Assembly (NCBI GenBank): GCA_002337455.1
Contig: DDGC01000023.1
Coordinates: forward strand, 1-64,000
DNA length: 64,000 nucleotides
Reading direction: 5' to 3'
From: Rhizobiales bacterium UBA1912
Lineage (GTDB): Bacteria; Pseudomonadota; Alphaproteobacteria; Rhizobiales; Devosiaceae
The first letter of the stretch is position 1. Every line of letters begins with the position of its first letter. Below, piece after piece: positions 1 to 8,110 of this stretch. Under the pieces are notes generated by a model, which worked only from the letters and a program-made list of their open reading frames with translations, was not told the origin of the DNA and did no database searches. The position numbers were made by a program, and so were the translations under genes.

Positions 1-96
1 GTGCAGAACGAATTGTTCTTCCGAGACAACACAATGATGCTGTTCGGAGACGCAAAGAAAATGACCGAATCAATCGTAAAAGCGATGAACCACTAG
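1..96 (+). CDS. pntB: NAD(P) transhydrogenase subunit beta, C-terminal fragment
   Basis: This is the last 31 codons of an open frame that enters from the left edge and stops at TAG 94-96. The residues read NELFFRDNTMMLFGDAKKM and so on, which is the conserved tail of PntB (NADP-binding domain III; the LFGDAKK stretch contacts NADP). The family couples proton movement across the inner membrane to hydride transfer between NADH and NADP+. The rest of the gene lies outside the window. The identification rests on this short tail only. Confidence 0.8.
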   Translation: MQNELFFRDNTMMLFGDAKKMTESIVKAMNH

Positions 97-117
97 GGTG
101 GTGGGAAAGGTCGGCGC

Positions 118-1104
118 CTATTGCTTGCCGGCAAGGACATGCTTGGCCAGCGAGGTCTCGATCGCATCGGCGGAGAGGTCACGTGCGATAAAGACGATCT
201 GCGACCGGCGGATATCATCGGGCCATCGGGGCAGGAATTGAGGGGGGTAAACCATGGTCTGGACCGCCTGGAGTACCATTGGGCGGTCTTCACCGCTTAA
301 CGCCAACAGCCCCTTCACCCGCAAGATGGACTTGCCGCGCGCCAACAACAGCAGCTCGAGCCATTTGACAAAGCGGGGCCAGTCGACATCGGTATCGAAC
401 TCTACAACGAAGGAGCCGATATCGGCGCTGTGCTCATGGTGGGGATGCCCGCTGTGATTATGTGTATGCGTCGCATGGGGACGGTCGCGCTTTCGGTCTG
501 AAAATCCGAAAGGATCAGGCGTTGTCTCTGTGTCGACAATCACCGCCTGGCTATTGATCGACTTGATTTGCCGCTCGAGCACGGTGACCAGATCAGGTGG
601 CGCAAGATCGCCTTTCGAGATGACTACCGTATCGGCCATCCCCAATTGGTGCCGCGCTTCGGCAAAACGGGCGATGTTTTCGGCTCCGTTGATCGCATCG
701 ACAACCGTAAGCACCGGGCCCGCCTCAAAAATCGTATTGAGCCGCCGGTCAGTCATAATCAATTGCAGCACCGGCGCCGGATCGGCCAGGCCGCTGGTCT
801 CGATCACGACCCGGGTAAATGCCGGGCCGCCCCCCCGTTGGCGCAAGTGATAGAGCTCAAGCAGAGTTGAGGCGAGGTCGTCACCGGCGCTGCAGCACAG
901 GCAACCGGAATCGAGGAGAACGACATCCTCGGTGACTTCGCGCGCGATCAGATGGTCAAGCCCGACTTCGCCGAACTCGTTGATCAACACAGCGGTGTCG
1001 GCAAACTCGGGGCGAGCGAGAAGCCGCCCAAGAAGTGTGGTCTTCCCGCTCCCCAGAAATCCGGTCAGGACGTAGACCGGGATCAGATCCGGTGCCTGCG
1101 ACAT
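118..1104 (-). CDS. CobW-family GTP-binding metallochaperone
   Basis: A 328-residue G3E-family GTPase. It shows the Walker A motif GFLGSGKTT (residues about 15-23), the NEFGEVGLDH segment, the metal-binding CLCC motif (68-71), a Walker-B-like ETSGLADP, and the guanine-specificity motif SKGD. A His-rich linker (THTHNHSGHPHHEH) precedes the CobW C-terminal domain. Members deliver Zn or Co to client metalloenzymes. The start at ATG 1104 gives the normal N-terminus one base after the RidA stop, so the two genes are probably co-transcribed. Its presence beside several metal-dependent amidohydrolases suggests it loads metal into them, which is inference. Confidence 0.9.
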   Translation of the reverse strand: MSQAPDLIPVYVLTGFLGSGKTTLLGRLLARPEFADTAVLINEFGEVGLDHLIAREVTEDVVLLDSGCLCCSAGDDLASTLLELYHLRQRGGGPAFTRVVIETSGLADPAPVLQLIMTDRRLNTIFEAGPVLTVVDAINGAENIARFAEARHQLGMADTVVISKGDLAPPDLVTVLERQIKSINSQAVIVDTETTPDPFGFSDRKRDRPHATHTHNHSGHPHHEHSADIGSFVVEFDTDVDWPRFVKWLELLLLARGKSILRVKGLLALSGEDRPMVLQAVQTMVYPPQFLPRWPDDIRRSQIVFIARDLSADAIETSLAKHVLAGKQ

Positions 1105-1105
1105 G

Positions 1106-1573
1106 TCAGGCGATCTCGAAGATCGCGTCGACCTCCACCGGCACGTTGCGCGGCAGCGAATAAACGCCAACAGCCGCGCGGGCGTGGCGGCCCGCATCGC
1201 CGAACACCTCGACCATCAAATCCGAAGCGCCATTGAGCACCTTGGGATGATCGCCAAACTCGGGGACGGCATTTATGAAGCCGCCCAGCCGGATGACATT
1301 GACAACGCGGTCCAGGTCGCCATCCACTGCATTGCGCAGATGGGCAAGGATATTGATGGCGCAGATCCGTGCTGCATCCTGTCCCTGTTCGATTGTGTAA
1401 TCGGCGCCCAGCTTGCCGGTATAGACGTCCTTGCCATCGCGGGCGGGAACCTGGCCCGAGATATAGACGCTCTTGCCGAGCACTCGCGTCGGCACATAGT
1501 TTGCCAGAGGGGCTGACGTTGCGGGCAGGGTGATGCCGAGTTCGGCAAGGCGCCCCTCGATCTTTCCGGTCAT
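1106..1573 (-). CDS. RidA family protein (YjgF/YER057c/UK114)
   Basis: A 155-residue RidA-fold protein, of the longer RidA subclass (classical RidA is about 128 residues). It contains VYISGQVPARDG, a central LGGFINAVPEF stretch and the C-terminal VGVYSLPRNVPVEVDAIFEIA. RidA proteins hydrolyse reactive enamine/imine intermediates made by PLP enzymes or amino-acid oxidases. ATG 1573 has an AGGAG-type ribosome site about 7 bases upstream. It lies between the GntR regulator and the CobW gene on the same strand. A role in clearing imines made by the FAD oxidoreductase of this locus is plausible but inferred. Confidence 0.88.
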   Translation of the reverse strand: MTGKIEGRLAELGITLPATSAPLANYVPTRVLGKSVYISGQVPARDGKDVYTGKLGADYTIEQGQDAARICAINILAHLRNAVDGDLDRVVNVIRLGGFINAVPEFGDHPKVLNGASDLMVEVFGDAGRHARAAVGVYSLPRNVPVEVDAIFEIA

Positions 1574-1590
1574 TGGTGTCTCCTGATGGT

Positions 1591-2340
1591 CTAAAAGTCG
1601 CTGAAAAGTTCCGAACGGGCCGCGAACGGAAGATCCGCCATGCCGTTTTCCCCCAAGACGCTGAGAAGTGCGCGCTTGGTTGTGCGGATGTCGTGGACGA
1701 TGCCGCGTTTGACCGCTGTGCGATCGCCCTTCTTGAGCGCGTCGAGGATCGCGCCGTGATCTGCGGCATTCCAGGGCATAGAGGGGACCAGCAACGACAT
1801 ATACATTGTCGGACCGAACTGGAGCCACAGCGCTTCGATAAGGGGCAGGATGACCTCTGAGCGGCACCCGCGGTACAGGGTGAAGTGGAATTCCTGGTTG
1901 AAGGACAGGCAGCCCGCAATGTCGCGCTTTTCGATCGCCGCAAGAAGTTTGGCGTTGATTGCCTCCAGTTCCTTGATCAGGGCAGGCGTCGCGTAGCGCG
2001 CAGCCATTTCAGCGGCCATTCCTTCGAGTGCCTCTCGAACCGAAAAAAGGTCTTCGAGCTTGTCTGGGCCAAGGCGGGGAGGGGCGACCGATCCGTTCGC
2101 GGTTTCCTCGAGCGCGCCCGCGGCGACCAGCCGGCTGAGCACTTCGCGCACGGGCATGGGGCTGGTGCCCAATCCGGCAGCGAGCTTGCGCAGGCTGAGA
2201 ACCTGACCGGGAAGAAAGGCGCCGATCATCAGGCCCCTGCGCATGCGCGACAAGACATGTTCGTGAACCTGCCGGCGCTCGCCCTTTTTCTCAGGGGGTG
2301 TGTCCGGGTCCGGTGTCGAGGTGGCCTTGGCGTTCTGCAT
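1591..2340 (-). CDS. GntR-family (FCD domain) transcriptional regulator
   Basis: A 249-residue protein with an N-terminal winged helix (residues about 22-90; LRKLAAGLGTSPMPVREVLSRLVAAGALE is the GntR recognition segment) and an all-helical FCD ligand-binding domain. The FCD metal/ligand residues are visible around FNQEFHFTLY and ADHGAILDALKKGD. The start ATG 2340 was chosen over an upstream in-frame codon because it gives a typical FadR-type N-terminus. It is divergent from the amidohydrolase at 2627. The shared double operator at 2400-2422, repeated at 9260-9282 and 14718-14740, makes it the best candidate for master regulator of the locus. Confidence 0.9.
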   Translation of the reverse strand: MQNAKATSTPDPDTPPEKKGERRQVHEHVLSRMRRGLMIGAFLPGQVLSLRKLAAGLGTSPMPVREVLSRLVAAGALEETANGSVAPPRLGPDKLEDLFSVREALEGMAAEMAARYATPALIKELEAINAKLLAAIEKRDIAGCLSFNQEFHFTLYRGCRSEVILPLIEALWLQFGPTMYMSLLVPSMPWNAADHGAILDALKKGDRTAVKRGIVHDIRTTKRALLSVLGENGMADLPFAARSELFSDF

Positions 2341-2382
2341 CCGGATTCCCGTTCCGTTCAGATTGTAAGAAAAGACTTGTTC

Positions 2383-2398
2383 CTTGACTCGAGTCAAG
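2383..2398. promoter_or_regulatory. Perfect 16-bp palindrome in the GntR/amidohydrolase divergent promoter
   Basis: CTTGACTCGAGTCAAG is a perfect inverted repeat starting two bases before the first GATC box. It may be a second operator or an extended half of the same regulatory site. It is not repeated at the other two operator regions of the locus. Confidence 0.4.
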
Positions 2399-2399
2399 T

Positions 2400-2422
2400 T
2401 GTGATCTCAATATGTGATCATA
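2400..2422. promoter_or_regulatory. Double GATC operator, copy A
   Basis: Two near-palindromic boxes, TGTGATCTCA and TGTGATCATA, have their GATC cores at 2403 and 2416, exactly 13 bp apart. The same arrangement and spacing occurs at copies B (9260-9282) and C (14718-14740). It lies between the divergent GntR gene and the cytosine-deaminase-like gene. It is probably the GntR binding site, with autoregulation. Confidence 0.7.
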
Positions 2423-2626
2423 AAATGCCGGCGGCGACAAGCTTTTTGTCCTGCGCTCGTGGTGCCGCTCGCCAGATGGTGCCGACTATATATCAGGTTT
2501 TCCGGGGGCAAGGCGCGGTGCTTTTTCCCTTTCCGTAATCGCGGCAAATCAAGGCGCGTTTCAAAAAGGCTCTGCCAGGCATAACCGGAGCAAGGCCAAG
2601 TATCGACAAAGCATCGGGCACATCCC

Positions 2627-3946
2627 ATGAAAATGTCAAATCATCCCACAAATATCGATCTGCGCCGGGAATTGTCACGCGTACCGGCGCATGAGGGCTT
2701 CGTGCTGAAAAATGCAGTACTGGCTTGGGGCGGACGCTTGTCGCTTTCCGAAATAGGCATCGCCGGTGGCAAGATTGCATTCATTGGGCCGGGGACCGCG
2801 CCTGGACAGAGTTGGCCGCAGATCGATCTTGCAGGGCGCCTGTGTCTGCCGGGCTTTGTCGATGCGCATGCTCATCTCGACAAAGGTCATGTGATCAGGC
2901 GGACCGGCACGGGTAATGGTACGCTCGATACTGCGATCGACCTTGTCTCGAAAGACCGATCCGACCATTGGTCCGACGAGGACGTCAGCGCGCGCATGGC
3001 GTTTGGTATCGCCTGCGCCCATCACTATGGGACGGCGGTGCTGAAGACGCATATCGATTCACAGCCCGGCCAGCTTGAGATCTCGTGGGATGTGTTCGCG
3101 CGGCTACGCGAACAGTGGAGCGGCAAGATCGCGCTTCAGGGCTCCAGCCTGTTCTCGATTGTGCTGGCGCGGGATGCCGACTTCGTGGAAAAGGTCGCGC
3201 GCCGTGTAGCGCAAGCGGGAGGAACGCTGGGGGCGGTTACCTTTCCAGTGCCTGATCTCGATGATCTGCTCGACACGATGTTCAGTGCCGCGGCACGACA
3301 TGGTCTCCTGCTCGATTTCCATGCGGATGAGACCGGAGATACGGCATCGGATACGCTCTCGCATATTGCAAGCGCGGCGCTGCGTCACGGGATGAAGAGC
3401 AAGGTCGTGGCGGGTCATTGCTGTTCGCTTGCCCTGCAGGACGACGCGACGGTCGATCGGATCCTTGATCAGGTTGCCGAGGCCGATATCGGCCTGATTT
3501 GCCTGCCCGGATGCAATCTCTACCTTCAGGACCGGCGCTTTGATGGCACCACCCCGCGCTGGCGGGGCGTCACCGCGTTCAAGGAAGCTAAGGCCCGCGG
3601 CATCCGGGTTGCCCTGGGCTCAGACAATACCCGCGATCCATTCTACCCATTTGGCGATCTCGACATGCTTGAGACCTTTGGTCTGGGCGTTCGCACACTT
3701 CATATCGACAGTCCGGTGAGTGCATGGATCGACACTGTCACCGATACACCGGCGGGGATGCTCGGTGTCGATGCCGGCAAACTCGAGCCGGGCCAACGCG
3801 CCGACTTTACGATCTTTGAGGGGCGTGATCTCGGTGAAGTGCTTGCCCGGCGCGAGAGTGACCGGATCGTGGTGCGTGGCGGCCGGGCTATTGAGACGGT
3901 TCTGCCATCCTACAGAGAGCTCGACCCTCTGTTCACCCGGGCATAA
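2627..3946 (+). CDS. Amidohydrolase, cytosine/creatinine-deaminase-like
   Basis: A 439-residue amidohydrolase-superfamily protein resembling CodA. Visible metal and catalytic residues are HxH at 81/83 (DAHAHLDK), H232 and E235 (DFHADE), H264 (AGHCCSL) and D333 (GSDNTRDPF), matching the CodA order H, H, H, E, H, D. The family deaminates cytosine, creatinine, isoguanine and related ring amidines. It is transcribed alone, divergent from the GntR regulator, with operator copy A in between. An alternative start is ATG 2633. As first enzyme of the inferred pathway it could deaminate creatinine or a similar iminohydantoin. The substrate is not shown by sequence. Confidence 0.8.
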   Translation: MKMSNHPTNIDLRRELSRVPAHEGFVLKNAVLAWGGRLSLSEIGIAGGKIAFIGPGTAPGQSWPQIDLAGRLCLPGFVDAHAHLDKGHVIRRTGTGNGTLDTAIDLVSKDRSDHWSDEDVSARMAFGIACAHHYGTAVLKTHIDSQPGQLEISWDVFARLREQWSGKIALQGSSLFSIVLARDADFVEKVARRVAQAGGTLGAVTFPVPDLDDLLDTMFSAAARHGLLLDFHADETGDTASDTLSHIASAALRHGMKSKVVAGHCCSLALQDDATVDRILDQVAEADIGLICLPGCNLYLQDRRFDGTTPRWRGVTAFKEAKARGIRVALGSDNTRDPFYPFGDLDMLETFGLGVRTLHIDSPVSAWIDTVTDTPAGMLGVDAGKLEPGQRADFTIFEGRDLGEVLARRESDRIVVRGGRAIETVLPSYRELDPLFTRA

Positions 3947-3974
3947 AAAACGGCCGGGAAGATCCCAGCCGTTC
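3945..3974 (-). terminator. Rho-independent terminator (bidirectional)
   Basis: AACGGCCGGGA / TCCCAGCCGTT (3949-3959, 3963-3973) forms a stem with a 3-base loop and one mismatch. On the minus strand it is followed by a six-T run (3945-3950). It ends the operon that finishes with the isochorismatase fusion and also sits at the end of the converging amidohydrolase gene. Confidence 0.75.
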
Positions 3975-3996
3975 GTTGATCGCAGCGTTGCGCCTT

Positions 3997-4989
3997 TTAG
4001 CTTGCTGTGGCGCCGACCTGGTAGAGTTCCACCTTGGTGCCGTCGGGGTCGGCGATATAGATCGTCAATCCGTAGGGCCCGTCATGGAGTTCGTTGAAAA
4101 ACTTCACGCCGGCAGCCTTGAGCTTCTGGGACATGGCCCGCACGTCATTGACCTCGAACGCTATGTGATCGAGTTGGCGGTGGCCGCCTTCTCGTCCCTG
4201 GGTGAGCGCAATGCCCTGGTGGAAGGCGGTGAAAGCGCGCCCGTCTGCCAGCGGTTTGGCCGGGCGGATCGTAAAGCCAAGCTGCTCGGTGTAAAACTTT
4301 ACCGATGTGTCGATGTCGTCGACAAGGATCAGCTGGTGTCCATATTCGAGCACACGGGGCGCAGACTGACTGTCAATCCATTCGATCATCGATTTTGAAT
4401 CGGAAAGCTCGCACAGATAATGACCCCAAACCTTCTTTGCGGTCTCCTCCCACTCGCCATTCACGCCGGAAATGCAATCGTCGACGGCGATGACATCGAA
4501 ATCGCGCAGATAGGCTTCGCGAATTGAGGTTTCCACACAAGCGTTCGTGGTCGCACCGGTGACAAACAGATGCTGTACGCCAAGCATGCGCAACATCATT
4601 TCCAGCCGGGTTTCATAGAAGGCGCCAAACCGGTGCTTGCGGATGACGAATTCGGGATTGACCTCCGAAAGCGGCTTGAGTTCGTCCACAAACTCCTCGT
4701 CCCAGCTACCTGCAAGTGCTGACACCTGCTTGCGCTTGGACGTATGCCCGGCCAGCTTCTTTCGAGCGCGGCTGTGGTCGGTCGCAAAGTGCTCCTGCTT
4801 GGTCCAGATCACCGGTACCCCGGCGTCCTGGCAGCGCTTGATCAGCTTCTGCAGCGGGGAAACGATGGTTGCAAGGCGCTTGGTGTCGAGACCGGAAACA
4901 CCCAGCGTGCCCTTCTCATGGATAAAGGCATTCTGCAGATCGATGACGAGCAACGCGGATTTGCGTGCTTCCAGTTGATCGAGACTCAT
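3997..4989 (-). CDS. Isochorismatase-family hydrolase fused to a VOC (glyoxalase) domain
   Basis: A 330-residue two-domain protein. Residues about 9-205 are an isochorismatase-like cysteine hydrolase with the triad D17 (VIDLQNAF), K118 (IRKHRFGAF) and C151 (TTNACVE). Residues about 213-325 are a VOC domain (HQLILVDDIDTSVKFYTEQLGF; QLDHIAFEV; DPDGTKVELYQV). The cysteine hydrolase fold includes N-carbamoylsarcosine amidase, ureidoacrylate amidase and nicotinamidase. The ATG overlaps the tautomerase stop by four bases. It is the last gene of the operon. Hydrolysis of an N-carbamoyl product of the hydantoinase would fit; the added VOC domain is unusual and its role is unknown. Confidence 0.85.
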   Translation of the reverse strand: MSLDQLEARKSALLVIDLQNAFIHEKGTLGVSGLDTKRLATIVSPLQKLIKRCQDAGVPVIWTKQEHFATDHSRARKKLAGHTSKRKQVSALAGSWDEEFVDELKPLSEVNPEFVIRKHRFGAFYETRLEMMLRMLGVQHLFVTGATTNACVETSIREAYLRDFDVIAVDDCISGVNGEWEETAKKVWGHYLCELSDSKSMIEWIDSQSAPRVLEYGHQLILVDDIDTSVKFYTEQLGFTIRPAKPLADGRAFTAFHQGIALTQGREGGHRQLDHIAFEVNDVRAMSQKLKAAGVKFFNELHDGPYGLTIYIADPDGTKVELYQVGATAS

Positions 4990-5186
4990 TTCTTGTTTTC
5001 CTCCATATCGATCCCAAGAACACCGGCGCGGCCCCAGCTGTCCTTGGGGGTATCGTGAATGACCACGTGCAGGTGTTCGGGCTTACAGGCCGCCTCATCA
5101 ACCATGGCTTTGGTTATAGCTTTGACGAGGTTGCGCTTCTGGTCGACGGTACGTCCTTCCCAGAATTCAACGATCACGAATGGCAT
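4986..5186 (-). CDS. 4-oxalocrotonate tautomerase family protein
   Basis: A 66-residue protein of the 4-OT/MIF fold beginning MPFVIVEFWEGRT, so Pro is exposed as the catalytic N-terminal residue after Met removal. It contains the typical helix KRNLVKAITKAMVDE and the VVIHDTPKDSWGRAG segment. ATG 5186 has a strong GAGGAG site. It begins inside the 3' end of the preceding gene (20-base overlap) and its stop overlaps the isochorismatase start. It probably interconverts keto and enol forms of a pathway intermediate. Confidence 0.85.
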   Translation of the reverse strand: MPFVIVEFWEGRTVDQKRNLVKAITKAMVDEAACKPEHLHVVIHDTPKDSWGRAGVLGIDMEENKK

Positions 5187-5877
5187 GTTTGTTCTCCTCT
5201 TTTGGGGCTTTGGTGCTGGCTGACCCGGCCCAGGCGGGGACAGGCGGAGCAAATCCGGTAACCAGATCGCTGTCTCCCGTGTTCTTGCCGGAAATCAGCC
5301 AGAGCGGGCGGTTTGTGTAGTTGATGAGGGCCTGTTCTTTCATGCAGATGCGATTTGCAGTGAAGCCGGGATCCCGAACGAAATGGCTCGTCGCGGACAT
5401 CAGTCTGACAACGAGGATGGGCGCATCGGGCATCGCCAGAGCTTCCATCGCGCGCACGATCTCCGCATGCTCCACGCAGGCAAGGATCTCAGCGCCTTCC
5501 GATATGTCCAGCACAGCTACCGCACCGACCAGCGGATCGACGGGCCAATAGCGGCCTTCGGCATCCAGCGGAGCAAATGACGCATAATCCCGGGCGCGCA
5601 AGTAGAGTTCGCTATCCCAAAGGATGATGTCGTCGCCCAATACCCTGCGCGCGCGATCGACCATTTCAGGTGACTCGCAGACCTCGAGAAAACGCCAGGG
5701 GTCGGTAAGGGCGGCAGCGGCGCCCCATGGGTTATGTATGCCGGACAGTTGCTCCTGCATCAGTTCGGCGCGGTCCTGCCACAACGCGCGTACGGCGTCC
5801 GACAGGAGGGGACTTTCACCCAAGATAGGCGTTCGTCCGGCCAGAGCAGGGCCGCCGCTATCGGCTTGCCGGATCAT
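5167..5877 (-). CDS. Uncharacterised protein, possible degenerate phytanoyl-CoA-dioxygenase-like
   Basis: A 236-residue protein not firmly recognised. The stretch LGDDIILWDSELYLR followed by APLDAEGRYWPVDPLVGAVAVLDIS resembles the Fe(II)/2-oxoglutarate PhyH family, where a WHQD motif precedes YWP. Here the His of HxD is replaced by Pro and no second metal His in a PGSH motif is seen, so it may not bind iron normally. It has no signal peptide or membrane segment. It overlaps the hydantoinase stop at its start (shared base 5877) and the tautomerase at its end, so it is translationally coupled within the operon. Confidence 0.6.
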   Translation of the reverse strand: MIRQADSGGPALAGRTPILGESPLLSDAVRALWQDRAELMQEQLSGIHNPWGAAAALTDPWRFLEVCESPEMVDRARRVLGDDIILWDSELYLRARDYASFAPLDAEGRYWPVDPLVGAVAVLDISEGAEILACVEHAEIVRAMEALAMPDAPILVVRLMSATSHFVRDPGFTANRICMKEQALINYTNRPLWLISGKNTGDSDLVTGFAPPVPAWAGSASTKAPKEENKHAIRDR

Positions 5878-7223
5878 CAGGCCGGCACCGTCACACAGCG
5901 ACCACGCCCATAAAGGGTTTCGGAGACTTCGCCGTTTTCGTAAACCACGTCGCCACGCGCCACGGTCAGCACCGGCCAGCCCTTGAGTTTCCAGCCCTCA
6001 TAGATGCAGGTGCCTTTGCCTGTGTGTACGACCTCACGTTCTTCGTCGAGGTCGACAAGCACCAGATCGGCATCGAAGCCGACTTCGATGTCGCCCTTGC
6101 GGGGCCACAGGCCGAAGCGGCGCGCGGGGTTGTACGAGTTGACCTCGACCAAACGCGAAAGCGGCAGGCCGCGCTCATGAACCCCGAAATGGAGCATGAG
6201 CGAAAGCTCCCAGGGGAAGCTGACCACACCGGGAAATTCGGTCCACAGATCTTCGCCCTTTTTGGGCAGGAACGGTACGTGATCGGTGCCGAGCGAATAG
6301 ACCGAGCCGTTGAGCATGCCGTCCCAAAGGCCCTCGAGTTCCGTGCGGTCGCGCAGGGGCGGAGAGATCTTGGCCTTCATGTCGAGATCTTCGTCGTAAC
6401 AGGTGCGGGTCAGATAGTGCGGACAGGTCTCGACGGTTACCTGAACGCCGCGGGCCCGCGCCTCTGCGGCGAGAATGGGTCCCATGCCCACCGAGGTGTG
6501 CACCAGATGGAGCGAGCACCCGGTCTTTTCCGCCAGGAAGATCATTCGGCGGATGGTCTCCACCTCGCAAAAGGCAGGACGGGACTCGGTGTAGGCACCA
6601 AGATCCTGGCGGCCGGTCTCGGCGATTTCCTTTTTGATCCAGGAGGCGATCTGGGTGTTTTCGCAGTGAACGTTGATCACGCCGCCGGGCACCTCGGCGA
6701 GAATGCGCATTGCCGCATAGACCCAGCCATCGGTCGCCGGCACGATGCCGATCGGGTTATCGGGCTCGTAGCCGAAATAGCATTTGAAGGATTTGACCCC
6801 CGTGTGCTCGATGATCCTGGGGATTTCAGCGATGTGTTCTTCACGCTGAATGCCGAAATGAAAACCGAAATCGATGACCGAATTTTCTTCGCCAATGGCT
6901 TTGCGCTCATCGTAGAAGGGCAGGTAGGATTCCTTGAGATTGCGGATGTAGAGCAGGGCGGTGGTCACGCCGCCCGAGGCCGCGGCGGCCGTTTCGGTCC
7001 GCATGTCCTCATCAAAGGGGAATTTCACGCCCAAATGGCAGTGCGGGTCGATCAGACCCGGCATCAACACGCGTCCCCCAGCGTCGATGGTCCGCGTCGC
7101 CTCGGGCAGGACATCGTTGGAGCCCGTGGCGATGATCTTTTGGTCCTTGACGGCAACCCCGCCAAAGAACTCTCCATCATGGCGTATGACCCGCGCGTTT
7201 TTGATAACGAGATCGGCTTTCAT
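5877..7223 (-). CDS. Dihydropyrimidinase / D-hydantoinase-like amidohydrolase
   Basis: A 448-residue cyclic-amide hydrolase. Metal ligands are clear: H61 and H63 (DPHCHLG), carboxylated Lys K147 (VKSFKCYF), H186 (NVHCEN), H242 (LVHTS) and D314 (GTDHVPF). The family opens hydantoins, dihydropyrimidines or allantoin to N-carbamoyl acids. ATG 7223 overlaps the preceding stop by four bases. The N-terminal small beta domain (LVIKNARVI) confirms the start. In the inferred pathway it opens the deaminated ring and the isochorismatase then removes the carbamoyl group. Dihydroorotase-type or allantoinase activity cannot be excluded. Confidence 0.88.
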   Translation of the reverse strand: MKADLVIKNARVIRHDGEFFGGVAVKDQKIIATGSNDVLPEATRTIDAGGRVLMPGLIDPHCHLGVKFPFDEDMRTETAAAASGGVTTALLYIRNLKESYLPFYDERKAIGEENSVIDFGFHFGIQREEHIAEIPRIIEHTGVKSFKCYFGYEPDNPIGIVPATDGWVYAAMRILAEVPGGVINVHCENTQIASWIKKEIAETGRQDLGAYTESRPAFCEVETIRRMIFLAEKTGCSLHLVHTSVGMGPILAAEARARGVQVTVETCPHYLTRTCYDEDLDMKAKISPPLRDRTELEGLWDGMLNGSVYSLGTDHVPFLPKKGEDLWTEFPGVVSFPWELSLMLHFGVHERGLPLSRLVEVNSYNPARRFGLWPRKGDIEVGFDADLVLVDLDEEREVVHTGKGTCIYEGWKLKGWPVLTVARGDVVYENGEVSETLYGRGRCVTVPA

Positions 7224-8110
7224 TTTTGCTTCTCCATGATGTCCTTGATGCGTCTTTCGATCCCGGTCCATTGGCTTTTGCCGACGGTGATCGGCGCGCG
7301 CGCACCCATGCCGCGCGCCCAAACGGCCTTGATCCCCATTTCGCCGGCCTTGTCGCGGTCGATGGTGCCTGGAGGGGCTGCGACGTCGACGAGAAGAACG
7401 CCGGGTCTCATTGTCTTGAGCAGTTTTTCGCCGATGAGCTGGCGAGGCACGCTTCCGATCACGATGTCCATGCGCGGCAAAATTTCGGGCAGGTCCTCGA
7501 GCGTGTGCGGTTCCGCGCCGGCGGCGTAAGCGGCGGCGCGCTGGACCGGGTTGCGGGCAGCCACGCTGACGTGAGCTCCAAGCCCGACAAGCGTATGCGT
7601 CAAGAGTGAGCCTATGGTGCCCTGGCCGACAAGGCAGATGTTGGCCTTGTGAATGGTAATCTGGGTGTTCTCGATGAGAACCTTGAGCACGCCTTCCACG
7701 ATTGCCGGTCCACGGAGCAGCATCAGGTCGACGTCCCACTCATATTCGTGGAGCGTGATGCCGAGCGCTTCGCAGTGGGACTTGAGGTTGTCGTCAGCCC
7801 AGCCCAGAATGATATTTGCGCCCTTATTCATCCCGGCCAGCATTTCCCGAGATGGGATGATCCTCTCGGGATTGGATGGCGCGAACAATCCGCCATCCGG
7901 TGCAATTCCGGGGATGGGCATCAGCGCGATATCTGCGCCCTTGAGCGCATCGGCTGCATCGGAGGCGTGATAAACACCCTCGATACCCTGGTCCGGCCAG
8001 GGAAATCCGAACGCGCGAACCTTGGCTCCGGCGCGGACGGCGCAGCGGGCAATTTCCTGCTCGCGGGCATCCCCTGCCACCACTGCAATTGTAAGATTGC
8101 TCCAGCTCAT
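7220..8110 (-). CDS. Dipicolinate synthase subunit A-like NAD(P)-binding protein
   Basis: A 296-residue SpoVFA/DpaA-like protein. The N-terminal half (TIAVVAGDAREQEIARCAVRAGAKV) matches the DpaA N domain and residues about 155-250 are a Rossmann domain with GQGTIGSLL, as in D-2-hydroxyacid or adenosylhomocysteine dehydrogenase-like folds. In Bacillus DpaA works with the flavoprotein DpaB to make dipicolinate in spores. No DpaB is present here and these bacteria do not sporulate. It overlaps the opine-dehydrogenase-like gene before it and the hydantoinase after it by four bases each. Oxidation or reduction of a cyclic imine is possible, unproven. Confidence 0.78.
   Translation of the reverse strand: MSWSNLTIAVVAGDAREQEIARCAVRAGAKVRAFGFPWPDQGIEGVYHASDAADALKGADIALMPIPGIAPDGGLFAPSNPERIIPSREMLAGMNKGANIILGWADDNLKSHCEALGITLHEYEWDVDLMLLRGPAIVEGVLKVLIENTQITIHKANICLVGQGTIGSLLTHTLVGLGAHVSVAARNPVQRAAAYAAGAEPHTLEDLPEILPRMDIVIGSVPRQLIGEKLLKTMRPGVLLVDVAAPPGTIDRDKAGEMGIKAVWARGMGARAPITVGKSQWTGIERRIKDIMEKQK

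Noticed and set aside
6024..7529. A 501-codon plus-strand frame opposite the hydantoinase
   Set aside because: Antisense shadow of a clear amidohydrolase with intact metal ligands; no ribosome site or family motif.
7220..8110. Evidence for sporulation from a dipicolinate synthase subunit
   Set aside because: No DpaB or any spore gene is present, and the neighbours are catabolic enzymes in a Gram-negative genome context.
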